Shown piece after piece: positions 44,633-56,717 of a stretch of 64,000 bases of DNA. Made by a program: the position numbers and the translations under genes. Below the pieces are notes generated by a model. It did no database searches, was not told the DNA's origin, and saw only the letters and a list, made by a program, of their open reading frames with translations. The first letter of the stretch is position 1. The number at the start of each line of letters is the position of its first letter. The DNA comes from Peltaster fructicola. Taxonomy: Eukaryota; Ascomycota; Dothideomycetes. The stretch is taken from NCBI GenBank assembly GCA_001592805.2, contig CP051141.1:2604001-2668000 (forward strand), read 5' to 3'.

Positions 44633-45997
44633 CTTGTATGTCCTAGGACGAGATTGCGAAGAGGAGGCATGCGCAAGGATGTACTCTCTGGGCAGCTGGT
44701 TCCACAAGACAACTTCGGAAGCTTGGTTTCGCCTTGCTCTGCGTCGTAGTATGCGTATCAAGAGCTTATACAACTCAACACGAACATGCTGATGAGTGTC
44801 GATCGCTCTGGGTAACGACCATGTATACCAGGTCCTACCTAAGCCATACGTACAACTTGGTGACGACGGCTCAGCAATGTTACTCTGCTTCTTGGACGCA
44901 ATAAGGTCACAGACCTGTTCGGAGGACAGCCAAAGACATCGTCGTGTCTAGCGGACCCGTATGAACGAGGTCGGACCGATGCTGACAGTGGCTACAACGG
45001 AAATATGCTCCATTGTCAGCCTTTCCAAGACCGAGACCTCGCTGCAAACCTTTTTGAGTCCTGCGCAGTACAGTCAAAGCACTGACGCAGATGCCTGGTC
45101 AAGCTGCTGGTGTCTTGCATGATGCTATCTGCTCTTCCTCCCTGCAGCACAGTGAATAGGTCTGTCGTCTTTCATGCTCTTGTTGCTTGCTTCTAGCTGT
45201 GCGAACAGTGCTCGCGTGCTCCTGAGTGTTCATTCACGAGTTCGTTATACAATACCGTCTGATCCAGCTCGACCGGTAGAAAGTCACAAGCACTCCGCAT
45301 GTGCCCTGCGCTGGTATAGGAGAACTTGCTGAGTATCTCTTCTGGGACTGAGCCTGCGAACATGCCTCTCAACGGCACTCGGAGAATCATGGCAGACTCT
45401 TCCTAAGCCACCAGACCTCCGCTCTTTTCTCCCAATCAGCCATGCTGAGGTCATCGACATCGAAGATCGATCAAGGAGAGGTAGACGCCAAAGCAATGTT
45501 GCTTTTATTGACAGGGCACGAGCTGCGGAGTCGAGGTGTTAGAGTGTCGAAGGCGTCTGACGACCATCGAAAAGTCTGTCAGTACTCTGTGGAATGTATG
45601 TTGATGTCTTGATCGAGGATCCAGTAGGACGTCTGGGTTAGCTGTGATGTTGTAGCGGTGTGATGCTTTCTGATGGTGTCGTGCTCCCTCGTGTACGTTG
45701 GAGTTTGTCTTGTTAGTAATTAGCCGATCTAAAATATCCAGCATAGAATATGCCCAGGTACCATCACGGGAAGACGAGCCATGGAGGCTGGAAATGACAA
45801 ATGAAAATGCTTCTGATTTATCTGTTGGAGCTGTGTATCCAAAGATGTATATACAGGAAGAGTTGACTTATCCAGAATGCTACCGTTGCGGTAACAACCT
45901 AGGTCCGTATGTTGTACTTTTACTCTTCTCCTTCAAAGCCCCGTACTCATACAATATCGCCAACAAGGCCCGGATACTGAGTACCGAGATGGATGAT
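44633..45997. other. Gene-poor, possible further gene fragment
   Basis: 1.36 kb. On the minus strand at about 45193-45390 a short frame reads SVPEEILSKFSYTSAGHMRS, then ACDFLPVELDQTVLYNELVN. It looks protein-like but has no start or family I can name. Nothing else supported. Confidence 0.35.
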
Positions 45998-46592
45998 TTA
46001 GACGTACTTGCACATCATGGCAACCATGAGGTCGAAAAGCTGAGAACTTTTGTTAGTGGGTGTCCTCAATATCACCCTCGTCTTGTAGACTTACACCGAT
46101 GGCTTCAACGAAAGCGAAACCCAGAATGGCGTAGGAGAAGAGCTGTCCACGGAGAGATGGGTTGCGGGCAACAGCGGTAAGGAGGGAGGCGAAGACGAGA
46201 CCGATACCAATACCGGCACCTCCAAGTCCAATGGCGGCGGAACCCATACCGACGTTCTGGGAGACCTGGACGAGGGCGTTGGCCATCTCAGAGGAGTAGG
46301 CGCGACGGCCAGTCATCTTGGCCGAGTTCAGGATGGTAGAGGTGCGCTTCATGGCGTTGAAGGCAGTGTTCTGACGGGAAACAGCTATAATTGATGAGTC
46401 TAAGCTCCGAAAGGTCAATTGATGGCATTGAGAGCTCGTTGATGAGCTTCTCAATGCCTCCCATAGCTAAAGCTTACCTGAGAAGGCACGGGAGACCTTT
46501 GCAGCCTGGAAAGCTGGACGAGCGACCTTGACGGAGCTCTGTGCGGCCATGCTGGCCATCTTTGGGGCAGCCATACGAAGAGAGGAAGCCAT
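45998..46592 (-). CDS. ATP9: ATP synthase subunit 9 (c-ring), nuclear-encoded
   Basis: c-ring proteolipid of the mitochondrial F1Fo ATP synthase, encoded in the nucleus as in most filamentous ascomycetes. Three exons (46478-46592, 46095-46384, 45998-46039) over introns of 93 and 55 nt give 148 aa. Residues 1-70 are a mitochondrial presequence rich in Arg, Ser and Ala ([20 protein letters not shown]) ending near GRRAYSSEM. The mature 76-residue hairpin follows: [20 protein letters not shown] in TM1, the [20 protein letters not shown] loop and start of TM2 with the essential Glu in FVEAIGLF, and the tail [10 protein letters not shown]. The last intron has a perfect CTAAC branch. Confidence 0.97.
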
Positions 46593-48981
46593 TGATGATG
46601 ATCTGAAGCTCTGAGGTGATGAGAGAAGAGTCTTCTGATGAGCTTTTCGATGTGTAGATGATGAAAAGTGCGGAGTACGATAGGAGCTCTGATGAGAGTA
46701 GTAGTCAAGTCACGAGCAGTGATGGGAGAGATAGGAGCACGACCGAGAAAATTCTGAGGACATCCGCTTGAGCTCGGGAATGCTTACAAGGAGACTTGGC
46801 CTGAACAGGTGCCCCATCAGTCGTGTATGATTGGCACCAGGCTCCATCTCTCGTCCTGCACAGACGACAATAGCAGAGAATGACCCACTCTCCGACTATG
46901 ACCGATGGCGATGATAGGACAGACCAGTGTTCTGGTGCTACCGGCTAAACCTTATGCGATTTGATGTCGAGCGCCATGTTGAGTGAATGCTTTGGGAAGA
47001 ACTCATAAAGACACCCACGTTATGTGGTTGACTCCTGCGCATCTCTTTCTCTTGACTTTGACCGCATCGAATTGACGAATTTTTGATGGACCGGGATCGT
47101 TGTTACACTCCAGCGCCGAAATGAATGCAGTCCATGGCCGATAGGTAGTCTGTGCTTTGACTGCTCGGGCAAATCCGGACAGGCCGAGTTGCAGCATTCA
47201 CAGGCCACGTCTTGGTCCAGTTCCAGGACAACATCTGGTAGCGGCATAAACCAAGTGAAAAGCTCAGCACGAATGCTATCCGCGAGCATGTGTGGATGCA
47301 AAGCTGCTGGGAGGCATTACCAACAGTGCGTCCCAGTTGACAGTCCTTGGATCGATCGACGCTGTGCCTGGAGCCACCAGAAGGACTTCGAGCACCTAAT
47401 GCACAAACTGAGCTCCGGCATGGTAGACAGGCGTGCAATCTATGGACAGGTCTCTTAAAGGCACTTTCTGGGACTTCTGGTCCGCTCTGCGCTATGGATC
47501 TGCTGCTCACGTTGCCCTATGGTCAAGGATTATGCAAGTTGTTTTGTTCCATTCATCAGCTGCCCTTCGAATACTCGAAGACCTGCACAGGCTGGTTGCC
47601 ATCATTGACTCCTGCTGTAAGGGATGAGCCCAACGCGACTGTGTGCGAAGGTACGGAGAAATTTGGACGCGGGATCCATTGGCCGAGAAATAAACCTTGT
47701 CCGGTCTTTTGCTGGCGTCCTCTGGAAGCATACCAGTCGGGATATGTCTTTGTTACGCTATTAGCCATCAGACGATCCGCAGGTGCTTACCAGAGAGTCC
47801 TAAGAAAGAAGGTTCGCACGACGAGAAGATCAGATGCAGGAGATCATGTTCTTATTCACCTTCTCGTCGAGTGACGTCCCCGCTCTTCAGCAATCACGTT
47901 TCCGAGGCCAGTATCCCTGTACTACGCAACCATTACTGCAATACCCAGGTACTTGCAAGCCAGTATTGGTACTTGGATCATCCTTCGTCCAGAGCAGTGT
48001 CGCGTGCTGGACTCTCAAGCTGGATTGGAAACCTCGCTTTCTTCTGCATGGTTGGTACCATGTGGCCACATCTGAATTGTCGTAAGGATGCTCAACAACT
48101 AGCTACAACAGAAGACAGTCGTACAGCCTTCGCACCCGGGGAACACGCACGATCTCCGCTCCTGCTGAGTCGTGCGACGGTACAAAGGTAGGACAATAAT
48201 ACAACACAAGCTGACCATTGGTGAGCTTCGAAGCATCCTGCTGCATGTGCCATGTCCCAGGGTAGAAAGACATGCTGAATCGTCCATCAATATCCATGCT
48301 CGGTTGGAGGACATGGTTCGATCGAGCTGACTGGCTTTTGCCAATGTACCAGTACCGTCTTGCGAGCAACGCACAGGTCAATGTATCTTTGTCGCCTCCC
48401 GCACCAAGGACTAATCGATGCTGGCTGTTCGTTCGAGCATCTCAACAGACGAGTCAGGCACTTGCGAGAACGACAGCACAGCTTGATTGTTGGTTGTCAG
48501 TACGCGCAATAGTAGCACTTCACCTTGCATGTTGATGGAAGTGCCAAAGCATTGATCGAGAGGGAGTGTCTTGGGACGCGGCAACGACATACTGATTCGT
48601 TGGCATCAATCGAATAGTGCTGATCGTGAATTGTAAACACACATCGATGTAGACTTGTCAGCTTGTGTTCGAGTGTACTGCTCGTGAGCGCGGTGAGCAC
48701 TGTTGTCCAAGCGTAGCCTCGTAGCATACGATGCGCATGTAGGTGTATAGTATCGACTGCGAGAACTAGATGAATAGCAGTCTGTTGTAGTATGAGCACT
48801 TGACAAAAGCGAGCATTGCGACTGGTTGAGGCAAGAACAGTCCGGCAGTTTCCGCACGATCTTGCCAAGACTTTGGATCAGAGCTATCGTCTCCTGCTTC
48901 CATAGAAGCAAAGCTTGCAATCCATCGAGCAACCACTCCTATCTATCATTGGTGTTATATCGGTCGCCGGCAGCTATCGCC
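46593..48981. other. Gene-poor stretch, possible decayed frames
   Basis: 2.4 kb without a convincing gene. On the minus strand at about 48100-48400, SMDIDGRFSMSFYPGTWHMQ followed by NGQLVLYYCP, and at 47890-48060 LRVQHATLLWTKDDPSTNTG, look protein-like but are in separate frames with no start. They may be remains of one gene of unknown family. The last 100 bp before 48982 are the QCR6 promoter/leader. Confidence 0.4.
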
Positions 48982-49681
48982 ATGGGATTCTTCGACTACG
49001 TCGCAGACCTTTACTCTGCTATCTCTGCAACGGAGGTTGAGGCCGAAGAGCGACAGTACTCGCAGGGCCCTACGGACAAATCTGGACAACAATCTGACAG
49101 CAACGATACACGACAGGGTGGTGTCGGCACAGCAGAGCATGACCGAGATGCCACAACGCGCGGTGGAGTAAGCACGAAGACACCTCATGCCGGCACTGAT
49201 GAGGAGAGCGCCGAGGAGAAAGAGGTGAACACCGCCGATGCCGAGAAGGCAAACAGCAGGACTGCTTCAAGTGATGGCGACGCCGACGTCTCTCGTGGGG
49301 ACAAGGCCGCGCCATCCACAGATGACGACGAAGAGGACGCTGAGGAGGGAAAGAGGAGGAACGAGGACGAGCCATCAGACCCTAAGCCAAAGCTCGAAGA
49401 GGGTAAGCATTCATCGCCCATTGGCTGTCGATAGCTTGCTGACGCATGGTAGAGTGCCTCAAGTCATCACAGTGCCACTCGTACAAGCACCACTACGACG
49501 AGTGTGCTGAGCGAGTCCAGCAACAGATTGATGAGAACGGCAAGGCATCCGAGGACTGCGTTGAGGAGTGTATGTGCAGACTTCGTGCGTCCACAATGAG
49601 TACTGACAAGCACCAGACTTCCACATGATGCATTGCGCAACTCAATGCTCTGCTGCTAAGCTCTTCAAGCAGCTTCGATAG
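48982..49681 (+). CDS. QCR6: Cytochrome bc1 complex subunit 6 (acidic hinge protein)
   Basis: Acidic hinge subunit of respiratory complex III, which helps dock cytochrome c. Three exons (48982-49402, 49453-49569, 49617-49681), introns 50 and 47 nt, 603 nt, 200 aa. It starts MGFFDYVADLYSAI, as fungal Qcr6 proteins do. A very long Asp/Glu/Ser-rich region follows (EEDAEEGKRRNEDEPSDPKP), then the folded hinge domain: ECLKSSQCHSYKHHYDECAE with twin CX9C-like cysteines and EDCVEEYFHMMHCATQCSAA with the second pair, ending KLFKQLR. At 200 aa it is longer than yeast Qcr6 (147 aa) because the acidic region is expanded. Confidence 0.93.
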
Positions 49682-50145
49682 ACGGTAGATGGAGGAATGT
49701 AACAACGACCAAAGACACACGTCACTGCATCGAATGAAGGAATATACAGGGATTGCGAGCCGCCTGTACAGCACACCATACACAATGTACTATTGATCAG
49801 CCTGTTTAGCAGTACGCAATCCAACAGTTTGAGCTGTCTGTTGATCAGCATGTTTGGCAATATGCGTACCAATAGCTTGAATTGTTCACTTGGCGAGGTG
49901 TTCTGCTGGAGCTGTCAACCCATGTCAAGCAATGCATCAAAGTGATGGTCGCCGTGTGGTGCTCATAACTATGTAAAGAACGACTCTGGTGTTGTGGTTG
50001 ATCTCTTCCTTGCAGTGACAGTTGACATCATTCTGATGAGCCGAGCTTCGAGCTTGAGCTTTCCGACATGTGCTGATGCATGCAACAGTTCCTCTCTCCC
50101 ACTCACTGACACAACTCTGCACAATCTCAATCAAAATCGCACAGC
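49682..50145. other. Intergenic with diverged 48-bp tandem duplication
   Basis: 464 bp between QCR6 and SOD2. Two adjacent 48-bp copies, both opening ttgatcag, lie at 49793-49840 and 49841-49888 and differ at roughly a quarter of sites. The rest includes the SOD2 promoter. Confidence 0.5.
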
Positions 50146-50926
50146 ATGTCGGCAACACTGCTCAGATCTAGCGCCTTGCGCGCAGCGACACGCTCTGTAG
50201 CTGCACAGCGCTTCGCTCCAGCTAGCACAACCTTCGTGCGAACTAAGGTCACACTTCCAGATCTACCATGTATGACACCACGGATGCGACGGTAACCTCG
50301 ACGCTGACCCAACTCAGATGACTATGGTGCTCTGGAGCCAGCCATCAGTGGTCAGATCATGGAGCTGCACCATTCGAAGCACCATCAGACCTATGTCAAC
50401 TCGTACAATGCAGCATTGGAGAAATTGGAAGATGTGCAGTCGAAGGGAGATATTCCAGCTCAGATTGCAACCCAGTCGTTGATTCATTTCCATGGAGGTC
50501 AGTGAGGATTGAAGACATGCACGACGATGCTGACGCAGCGCAGGTGGGCACACCAACCACTCCTTGTTCTGGGAAAACCTCGCACCAAAATCGTCGGGAG
50601 GTGGTGAGCCGCCATCCGGTGCTCTTGGCGACAGCATCACAAAGAGCTACGGTAGTCTAGATGGATTCAAGAAAGAGTTTAATGCAGCACTCGCTGGCAT
50701 CCAAGGATCAGGTTGGGCATGGCTCGTTCAGGACACACAGACTGGTGCCATTCAGATTCGCACGTACGCCAACCAAGACACTCCTGTCGGTCAATTCAGA
50801 CCCATTCTTGGAGTCGATGCATGGGAACATGCATACTACTTGCAGTACCAGAACCGCAAGGCCGAGTACTTCTCAGCTATTTGGGATGTCATCAACTGGA
50901 AGGCCGCTGAGAAGAGGCTCAAGTAG
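50146..50926 (+). CDS. SOD2: Mitochondrial manganese superoxide dismutase
   Basis: Mn/Fe-type superoxide dismutase of the mitochondrial matrix. Three exons (50146-50269, 50318-50497, 50544-50926), introns 48 and 46 nt, 687 nt, 228 aa. The N-terminal 38 residues ([20 protein letters not shown]) are a classic presequence. Then come [20 protein letters not shown], with the first His ligand, and [11 protein letters not shown]. After the second intron, [20 protein letters not shown] gives the second ligand. GSGWAWLVQ and [19 protein letters not shown] give the Asp and His ligands and the signature. The Gly/Gln pattern fits the Mn form. Complete and intact. Confidence 0.97.
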
Positions 50927-51135
50927 ATCGCTCGGTCCAATGTACATGTATACTGCATAATACCAGGCAGAGTACCACTTTGATGCACATGTCAATGTTG
51001 CATCTGTGATGACAGCCGCATTCGTCTCTTTCTAGTCGGCGTGAAGCTTGGTTATAAAGTGGGCTGCTGATTCTTCGACTCAATTTCGATGACAACTCAA
51101 CAACCATCTCGAGCACTTCGTCCGGAGCAACGACG

Positions 51136-52809
51136 ATGGAGTACGATCCCAAAACTCGTGTGTAACAAGTAGCCCATTTCGTTGCGGAAACTAAGCTCGT
51201 CTCACAGCTCTCTCCAGCACTGCGGATCAGACGTCTTTTGCGTTTTACTCTGCTCGAGATAGATGGCCGATCATACTAGTACGACACCTGAACATTCCTT
51301 GAGACATATCTGACCATGCCAAGACTGGAGCGATCGATGACCTACACAAGGCCACATCGCAGGCAAAAGATACGGCTGTCGCAGACGAAGGCAAGAGGAT
51401 CACGCAAGACCTAGCTGCTCTCAAGTATGAGCTCCAGCACAATCGACAGCTTACGTGAGTTCTTGCTCGCCGTCTTGGTGGTTGAAACGCTGATCGGGAT
51501 AGTCCTTTGATCGCTGACGGCGGTCCTGACATAGCCAGCTACAACAAAGAGCTCGAAGAGCGAGGCAATCCAAAATGGTTCGATGTAGCCTGGTTATACT
51601 CAGAATGCTACCTTTACAGGTCGAGCACATTATATCGCTATTACGACGATGACTGACCTTGCAGTAGACGCATAGCGACGCTGTTCGCAACGTCAACCCA
51701 CTGGAAGAGCTATGATGTCTTCTCCAAACAGAAGATGTCAACATTCCGCTCTTCAAGGCCGGCTGTCCTGGAGCTTGCATCTCGTTACAACGATCTCATC
51801 GGGCAGTTGACTTCGCACAGCTCGTCACAAGCCACAGAGGACGAACGAGAAGCAGCAGAGAAGGTACTCTTCATTGAAATGTGTGAGATCTGCCTTTGGG
51901 GCAACGCAACAGATTTGTCGCTGCTCACCAATCTATCATACGATGACATCCAGAAGCTTCAGGGATCGGCAGCACGAAAAGCCAACGAGGAGAAGATCCT
52001 GGTGAACGACTTTGGTGCAGCCTTCAAGACACTCACGGACGCCAAGAAGTCTGGCAAAGCTGAACGTCAGGTCGACATTGTTCTCGACAATGCCGGCTTC
52101 GAGCTCTTCGTAGATCTTGTTCTTGCAGGTTATCTGCTGCAATCTGGGTTGGCTACACAGATCGTGCTGCACCCGAAGAACATACCATGGTTCGTATCGG
52201 ATGTGGTGCCCAAGGACTTCAGCGATCTGCTGAACGTCCTGATCGATGCCAAACGATTCTACGAGACACCATCCGATGATGACAGGGCGAAGGGCACTGA
52301 ACCTCCAGCTCTTGCAAACGAAGAAGAGGACAATCTGCGACGGCTCTTCCTGCACTGGAGCGGGTTGTACAGCGAGGGCAAGATCGTCCTCAGGCCGAAC
52401 GCATTCTGGACTGAAGGTGGTGGCTTTTGGCGATTGCCAAAGGCCGCTCCCCAATTATACGCAGATCTGCAGCAGAGTGAACTGGTCATTTTCAAGGGAG
52501 ATCTCAACTACCGAAAGTTGACAGGTGATGTGAGTAAGACTGTGCGGAAAGGAGTATATACTGATACACTAACAGGCCATGTGGGATGCTACCACGCCCT
52601 TTGTAGATGCTATCGGTCCTCTTGGACCAAAGTCTGGTGTTAGGATACTGGCATTAAGGACCTGCAAAGCCGACGTGGTCGTTGGTCTTCAGCCTGGCGA
52701 AGATGAGCGCCTGCGAGCCACTGAAGGCGGTGGTGGAAAGTCAGGCGCTAGGAAATGGGCATGGAGTGGAAAATGGGCTGTGGTCAGCTTCAGTGATGGA
52801 AAGTTGTGA
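51136..52809 (+). CDS. DUF89/ARMT1-like metal-dependent phosphatase
   Basis: Cobalt/manganese-dependent damage-control phosphatase of the ARMT1 group (yeast YMR027W), acting on fructose-1-phosphate-type damaged metabolites. Six exons: 51136-51157, 51208-51278, 51324-51454, 51503-51619, 51668-52529, 52576-52809; five introns of 45-50 nt; 1437 nt, 478 aa. The joined N-terminus reads MEYDPKTPLSSTADQTSFAF, then SARDRWPIILTGAIDDL. Then come YNKELEERGNPKWFDVAWLY, VLDNAGFELFVDLVLAGYLL with the Asp-Asn metal site, and VIFKGDLNYRKLTGDAMWDA, which is made by the last splice. RTCKADVVVGL and RKWAWSGKWAVVSFSDGK close it. Every junction restores a family motif, which makes this the best-checked model in the window. 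Start ATG is in good family context. Confidence 0.94.
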
Positions 52810-53327
52810 TGCCCATGGTGAGCATGTGGAAAGAACTATATTAGAAACATACATCTCATCGCGTAGACCAAGAAACGAGCAGTGAGTGATCTCAGCCATA
52901 ATGTCACAGTAGAAATGGTCGTGGTGTTGATCGTCGTCGTTCAGTCCAGAGGCAAAGCGCAGCGGCTACAAATGCGTGAGGTTTAAAGACATCCGAAATC
53001 GGCAAGAGCAACAATGTCACTTCCCACACGTCAGCGTGGTTGACCACTCACATGACAGAAGTGTGACCTTCTTTGAAGTCGTTCGTGCGCTTCACTTCTG
53101 CTTTCATGTCTCGCTCATCTGGTGCGCAACTCAGAAGCACTTTCGCGCATTCCATCTCGCTCCACGACCGCTTGCGGCCATTCGCGCAGGCACTCTACTG
53201 CACGATCTCGACAGTGGATTGCGATCTCTCGAGTGTTGTATGCAGGTACTGACCTTGCGAGACACCACTATCATTACCAACTCTCCACTGCAGTCGTGTC
53301 TGCGACGTGCGCCTCTCCCCAATCATC
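52810..53327. other. Intergenic, promoter of the E2 gene
   Basis: 518 bp, no feature recognised. A ctgcag followed by the MAER start suggests the leader could include an untranslated intron, not proven. Confidence 0.45.
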
Positions 53328-53996
53328 ATGGCAGAGCGGGTACTCCTGAACGAGTTTAAGGCACTCTCAAAGGAGACCTGGACGAACATATCAACCATCA
53401 ACGACAACATCTTCCATTGGAGCGTAGCGCTCGTGGTGCTCAACCCAGATTCGCCATACTACGGTGGATACTACAAGGCTGCCATGACGTTTCCGAAGAA
53501 CTACCCCTACGAGCCACCAGACTTCCGTTTCACGAGACCTCTCTGGCATCCGAACATCTATCCTGATGGACGGCTCTGCATCTCCATTTTGCATCGACCG
53601 GGCGAGGATGCTATGAGCGGAGAGCAGGCTGGCGAGCGATGGAGTCCAGTGCAAAGAGTGGAGTCAGTCCTTATCAGTGTGCTGTCGTTGCTTGACGATG
53701 CCGAGCTCAGCTCCCCAGCGAATCTAGACGCGGCTGTGATGCACCGCAAGGACCTCGCAGCATACAAAGAGCGTGTCAAACAAGATCGCGAAAAGAGCAA
53801 GCAGGACATTCCAGAAGGCTTTGAGATGCCAACACACGAGACGGCGTTTCAAAAGAAAGAGTCACCAGTAATGGAGGACTTCAGCTGGTCGGACAGCGAT
53901 GTGGATGACTTCGAGGAGGATGACGACGATGAAGAGATGTTTGATGATGAAGAGGAGACAGCTAGTGGCGCGGAGAGTGAAAATGATGAACAGTGA
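53328..53996 (+). CDS. CDC34: Ubiquitin-conjugating enzyme E2, CDC34/UBC3 type
   Basis: SCF-complex E2 that drives cell-cycle protein degradation. 222 aa from MAERVLLNEFKAL. UBC fold with FPKNYPYEPPDFRFTRPLWH and the active-site segment HPNIYPDGRLCISILHR, catalytic Cys at residue 84. It is followed by the Cdc34-type acidic loop insertion (PGEDAMSGEQAGERW) and SPVQRVESVLISVLSLLDD. The C-terminus has the KQDIPEGFEMPT block and a long Asp/Glu tail (DDFEEDDDDEEMFDDEEE), as in Cdc34, where it binds Cullin-RING ligases. Intron-less in the coding part. The start at 53328 is preferred; no upstream ATG is in frame. Confidence 0.94.
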   Translation: MAERVLLNEFKALSKETWTNISTINDNIFHWSVALVVLNPDSPYYGGYYKAAMTFPKNYPYEPPDFRFTRPLWHPNIYPDGRLCISILHRPGEDAMSGEQAGERWSPVQRVESVLISVLSLLDDAELSSPANLDAAVMHRKDLAAYKERVKQDREKSKQDIPEGFEMPTHETAFQKKESPVMEDFSWSDSDVDDFEEDDDDEEMFDDEEETASGAESENDEQ

Positions 53997-54534
53997 TCCG
54001 TCCAGTGCGAGCCGGAGCGATCATACGACAACGACTACAACGATACAATGCTTAAAGCGTGGTGTTTGGCGTCCTGATAGCAATAGTATTTACACATTGA
54101 CCGAGTAAATTCCTGTTGATAGCTGAGCTTTACTGAACCGACAAGCTGATGCCGCTCCCAACCTGCCACAGGACAGCAATTAACGGTGCGTGCTGCACCT
54201 TCCGCGAAGAGTTGTTGCTTTCGCAGGAAGTGTTAGCATGCTTCGTCGTGTGCATCACCTCCAACACTGCCAACAACCAAGCTTCGGCCGATTGTACGTC
54301 CGAGGCTTGCTCCGAACATAATCCCTTTTCAAGGACATCTACCAGATCTTCGATTTACATTACAACAACACGCAACATATCAAGGCCGTCGAGGGCATGT
54401 CTCTCGGCAGCTCAACGTACTGCACTTTCGTGACCCGCACATGCTGACAAGGTGAAACGCTCATTGTACATCGAACCATACGTCTATGCGAGCGCGTCCT
54501 ACGAGGTCCTCAAGCAGGTAAGCAACGCCTGACA
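53997..54534. other. Intergenic, nothing recognised
   Basis: 538 bp between the E2 gene and the Zn2Cys6 gene, with only short frames. Presumed terminator of the first and promoter of the second. Confidence 0.45.
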
Positions 54535-56717
54535 ATGTCTCAAGAGCCAGTGGACAGCTCCACGGCAGATCTGGGCGAAGGGCCCGAGCGAAAGCGACGT
54601 CGCAAAGTGCTATCGTGCTGGGATTGCCGGAGACGAAAGTTGCAATGCGATCGTGCTCTGCCAGCTTGTGGACGATGCACGAAGGCTGGTAAGGCAGGCA
54701 ATTGTCTCTACATTGATGACGCTGGCGGTGAAACCAGCACAATAACAGCCACCAGCACTCGCACGGAGCCATCAGACCACAGAGCAGATATCAACACACA
54801 GTTGGACTCAAAAGACCGGCGTATCAGAGAGCTCGAGATTGCCCTGGCTCAGAGTGAGCGTTCACATGCGATGGTAGCGCTTCGCGAGCACCGCTTCCCT
54901 CTCACGCCTGAATCGACCATGGGCAACAACAACGTCGCTGCGACGGCTATGGACCGAGAAAGCATGGTTCTCCGTGGTAGAGGTTTCAAGACCAAGTACT
55001 TTGGCAGCACACATCCAGGCGCAATCATGGGCTTCATCCCAAGCCTATCTAGCATCACCAAGGATGCATTTGAGAAGTATCCAGCTCTAGGCCAGATGCG
55101 TTCTGACATACACGCGCTCGAGGAAAGGATTGGTGATGATGATGCCGCAGTTTCACAAACAAGAGACCAGGATCTACAGAGCTTGATGCCTCCTAAGATT
55201 GATGCTGACGAACTTGTTCATCTATATGTCGACACGTTCGAGAACATCTATCACATGCTGCATTTGCCAACATTCTGGAAAGCATACGAGGAGATGTGGA
55301 CAGGTACTGCCGTCACTTCACCACACTTCATCGCGATTGTGCTCTTAATGATGGCGTGCGTATCGTGTCTGTCATCTCAACCACAACGTTACGTGGCACA
55401 GAGCTCGACTTCCAGGAATCGGGCACTCCACTGGATCAGACACTGCGAAGACTGGATCTCGAGACAGAGTCAAAAGCACGTTACTGCTGCCGACTTTCAG
55501 ATACGATGTCTGCTATGGCTTGGCAGGCAGACGAGTGCGCGCAGGATCAAGCGCGCGTGGACGGACGCTGGCAGTGTTCTGCGCTTTTGTATGTCAGCTG
55601 GCTTGCACCGCAACCCCGATCTATTGCAGAAAGAGACGAGCGCACTGGACAAAGAGCTTCGACGGAGGATCTGGGCGACAGCTGTCGACTTCGAGCTTCA
55701 GGCATCTTTCGATCGTGGAATGGTATCTGCACCGTGGCTGCTACAAAGCGACAGCCCTGGGCCCGCAAACCTGCAAGATGAGGACTTTGCTTCGAGCAGA
55801 AAGCCAACGCCACGACCGCTGCACGACTTCACACCCTCGTCGTATCTGGCGCAGGCTAATGATAGTCTGATGCTCAGGAGCACGCTGAACGCCGTGCTGA
55901 ACAACATCCGGCAGAGTCTCACGTTCGACGAGGTAAAGCATTACACAGAAGAGATTGAGGCGCATATTGCAAACATTCCCGCATGGACAGATCGACGATC
56001 AGACGTACCCAAGGCTCTGCTCTCGTTGCGGCTGCAACAGTATCTCCTCGTCTTGCACGATCGACATCTCAGACAGGCGAACACATCTACCGAATGCAAC
56101 TTCTCCAAGGCAGTGGTCCTGGAGACAGCATTGAAGATCGTGGAGACGCATAAAATGCTCGTTGCCAAAGGCAGTCTGGCCTTGACACTCTACTGCCTAG
56201 ATCCACTACGCATAGCAGTATCTACCGCTCATTTGCAGTCTTTCATTGACCCTAAGATGGACCTTGCCCTTTCAAGATCGTTCGACACGTTGACACCACA
56301 GCTGATGGAGGATGTGATCAAATTGATTCAGGACAAGTTCTACAGATTTGGAAGAGACGACAGCTATGGATCACACTAAGCTGCGATGCCGCGATGAAGG
56401 TCATGAGGAAGCCTGAGGAGAAGGAAGCCATCATACGCCAGACCGTTGAGAGGATCACAAGCCCGCTATACAAGGTCCTAGCCTGCCAAGAGCCCTTCCC
56501 AGTGGCTCAAGTGACCAGAACGAACGGCAATGAGCTGATCAGACTGACGAACGAACCCATACCACAGGAAATGATGCCTCCCATCACCAACATCAACTCG
56601 TCCCTGCTGGATATGAACGAGCTTGACGACTGGACATTTCAGGACTGGTTCAGCCCAGCTGACTTCAACACAGCTTACCAGCCTGCTCAGGATATGCCGT
56701 TTGACCTGCAAAGATGA
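54535..56717 (+). CDS. Zn2Cys6 fungal transcription factor, one frame break
   Basis: Zinc-cluster regulator, about 727 aa. The DNA-binding cluster is near the N-terminus: CWDCRRRKLQCDRALPACGR then CTKAGKAGNC (Cys 28, 31, 38, 45, 48, 57). It is flanked by a basic patch ERKRRRK and followed by a probable dimerisation helix (RRIRELEIALAQSERSH). The middle-homology region has HLYVDTFENIYHMLHLPTFW, RIKRAWTDAGSVLRFCMSAG and ELRRRIWATAVDFELQASFD. The first frame runs to 56379. The last 110 residues, QLWITLSCDAAMKVMRKPEE onward and ending ADFNTAYQPAQDMPF, continue in another frame. The switch lies at 56350-56356 and needs one added base, giving 2184 nt, divisible by three. Target genes unknown. Confidence 0.85.

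Noticed and set aside
45698-46180. 160-codon plus-strand frame over the ATP9 3' end
   Set aside because: It overlaps the last ATP9 exons and intron, whose model is certain.
47020-47510. Minus-strand frames of 93-135 codons around 47 kb
   Set aside because: No start context, no recognisable motif, and Cys/Trp-rich random-looking composition.
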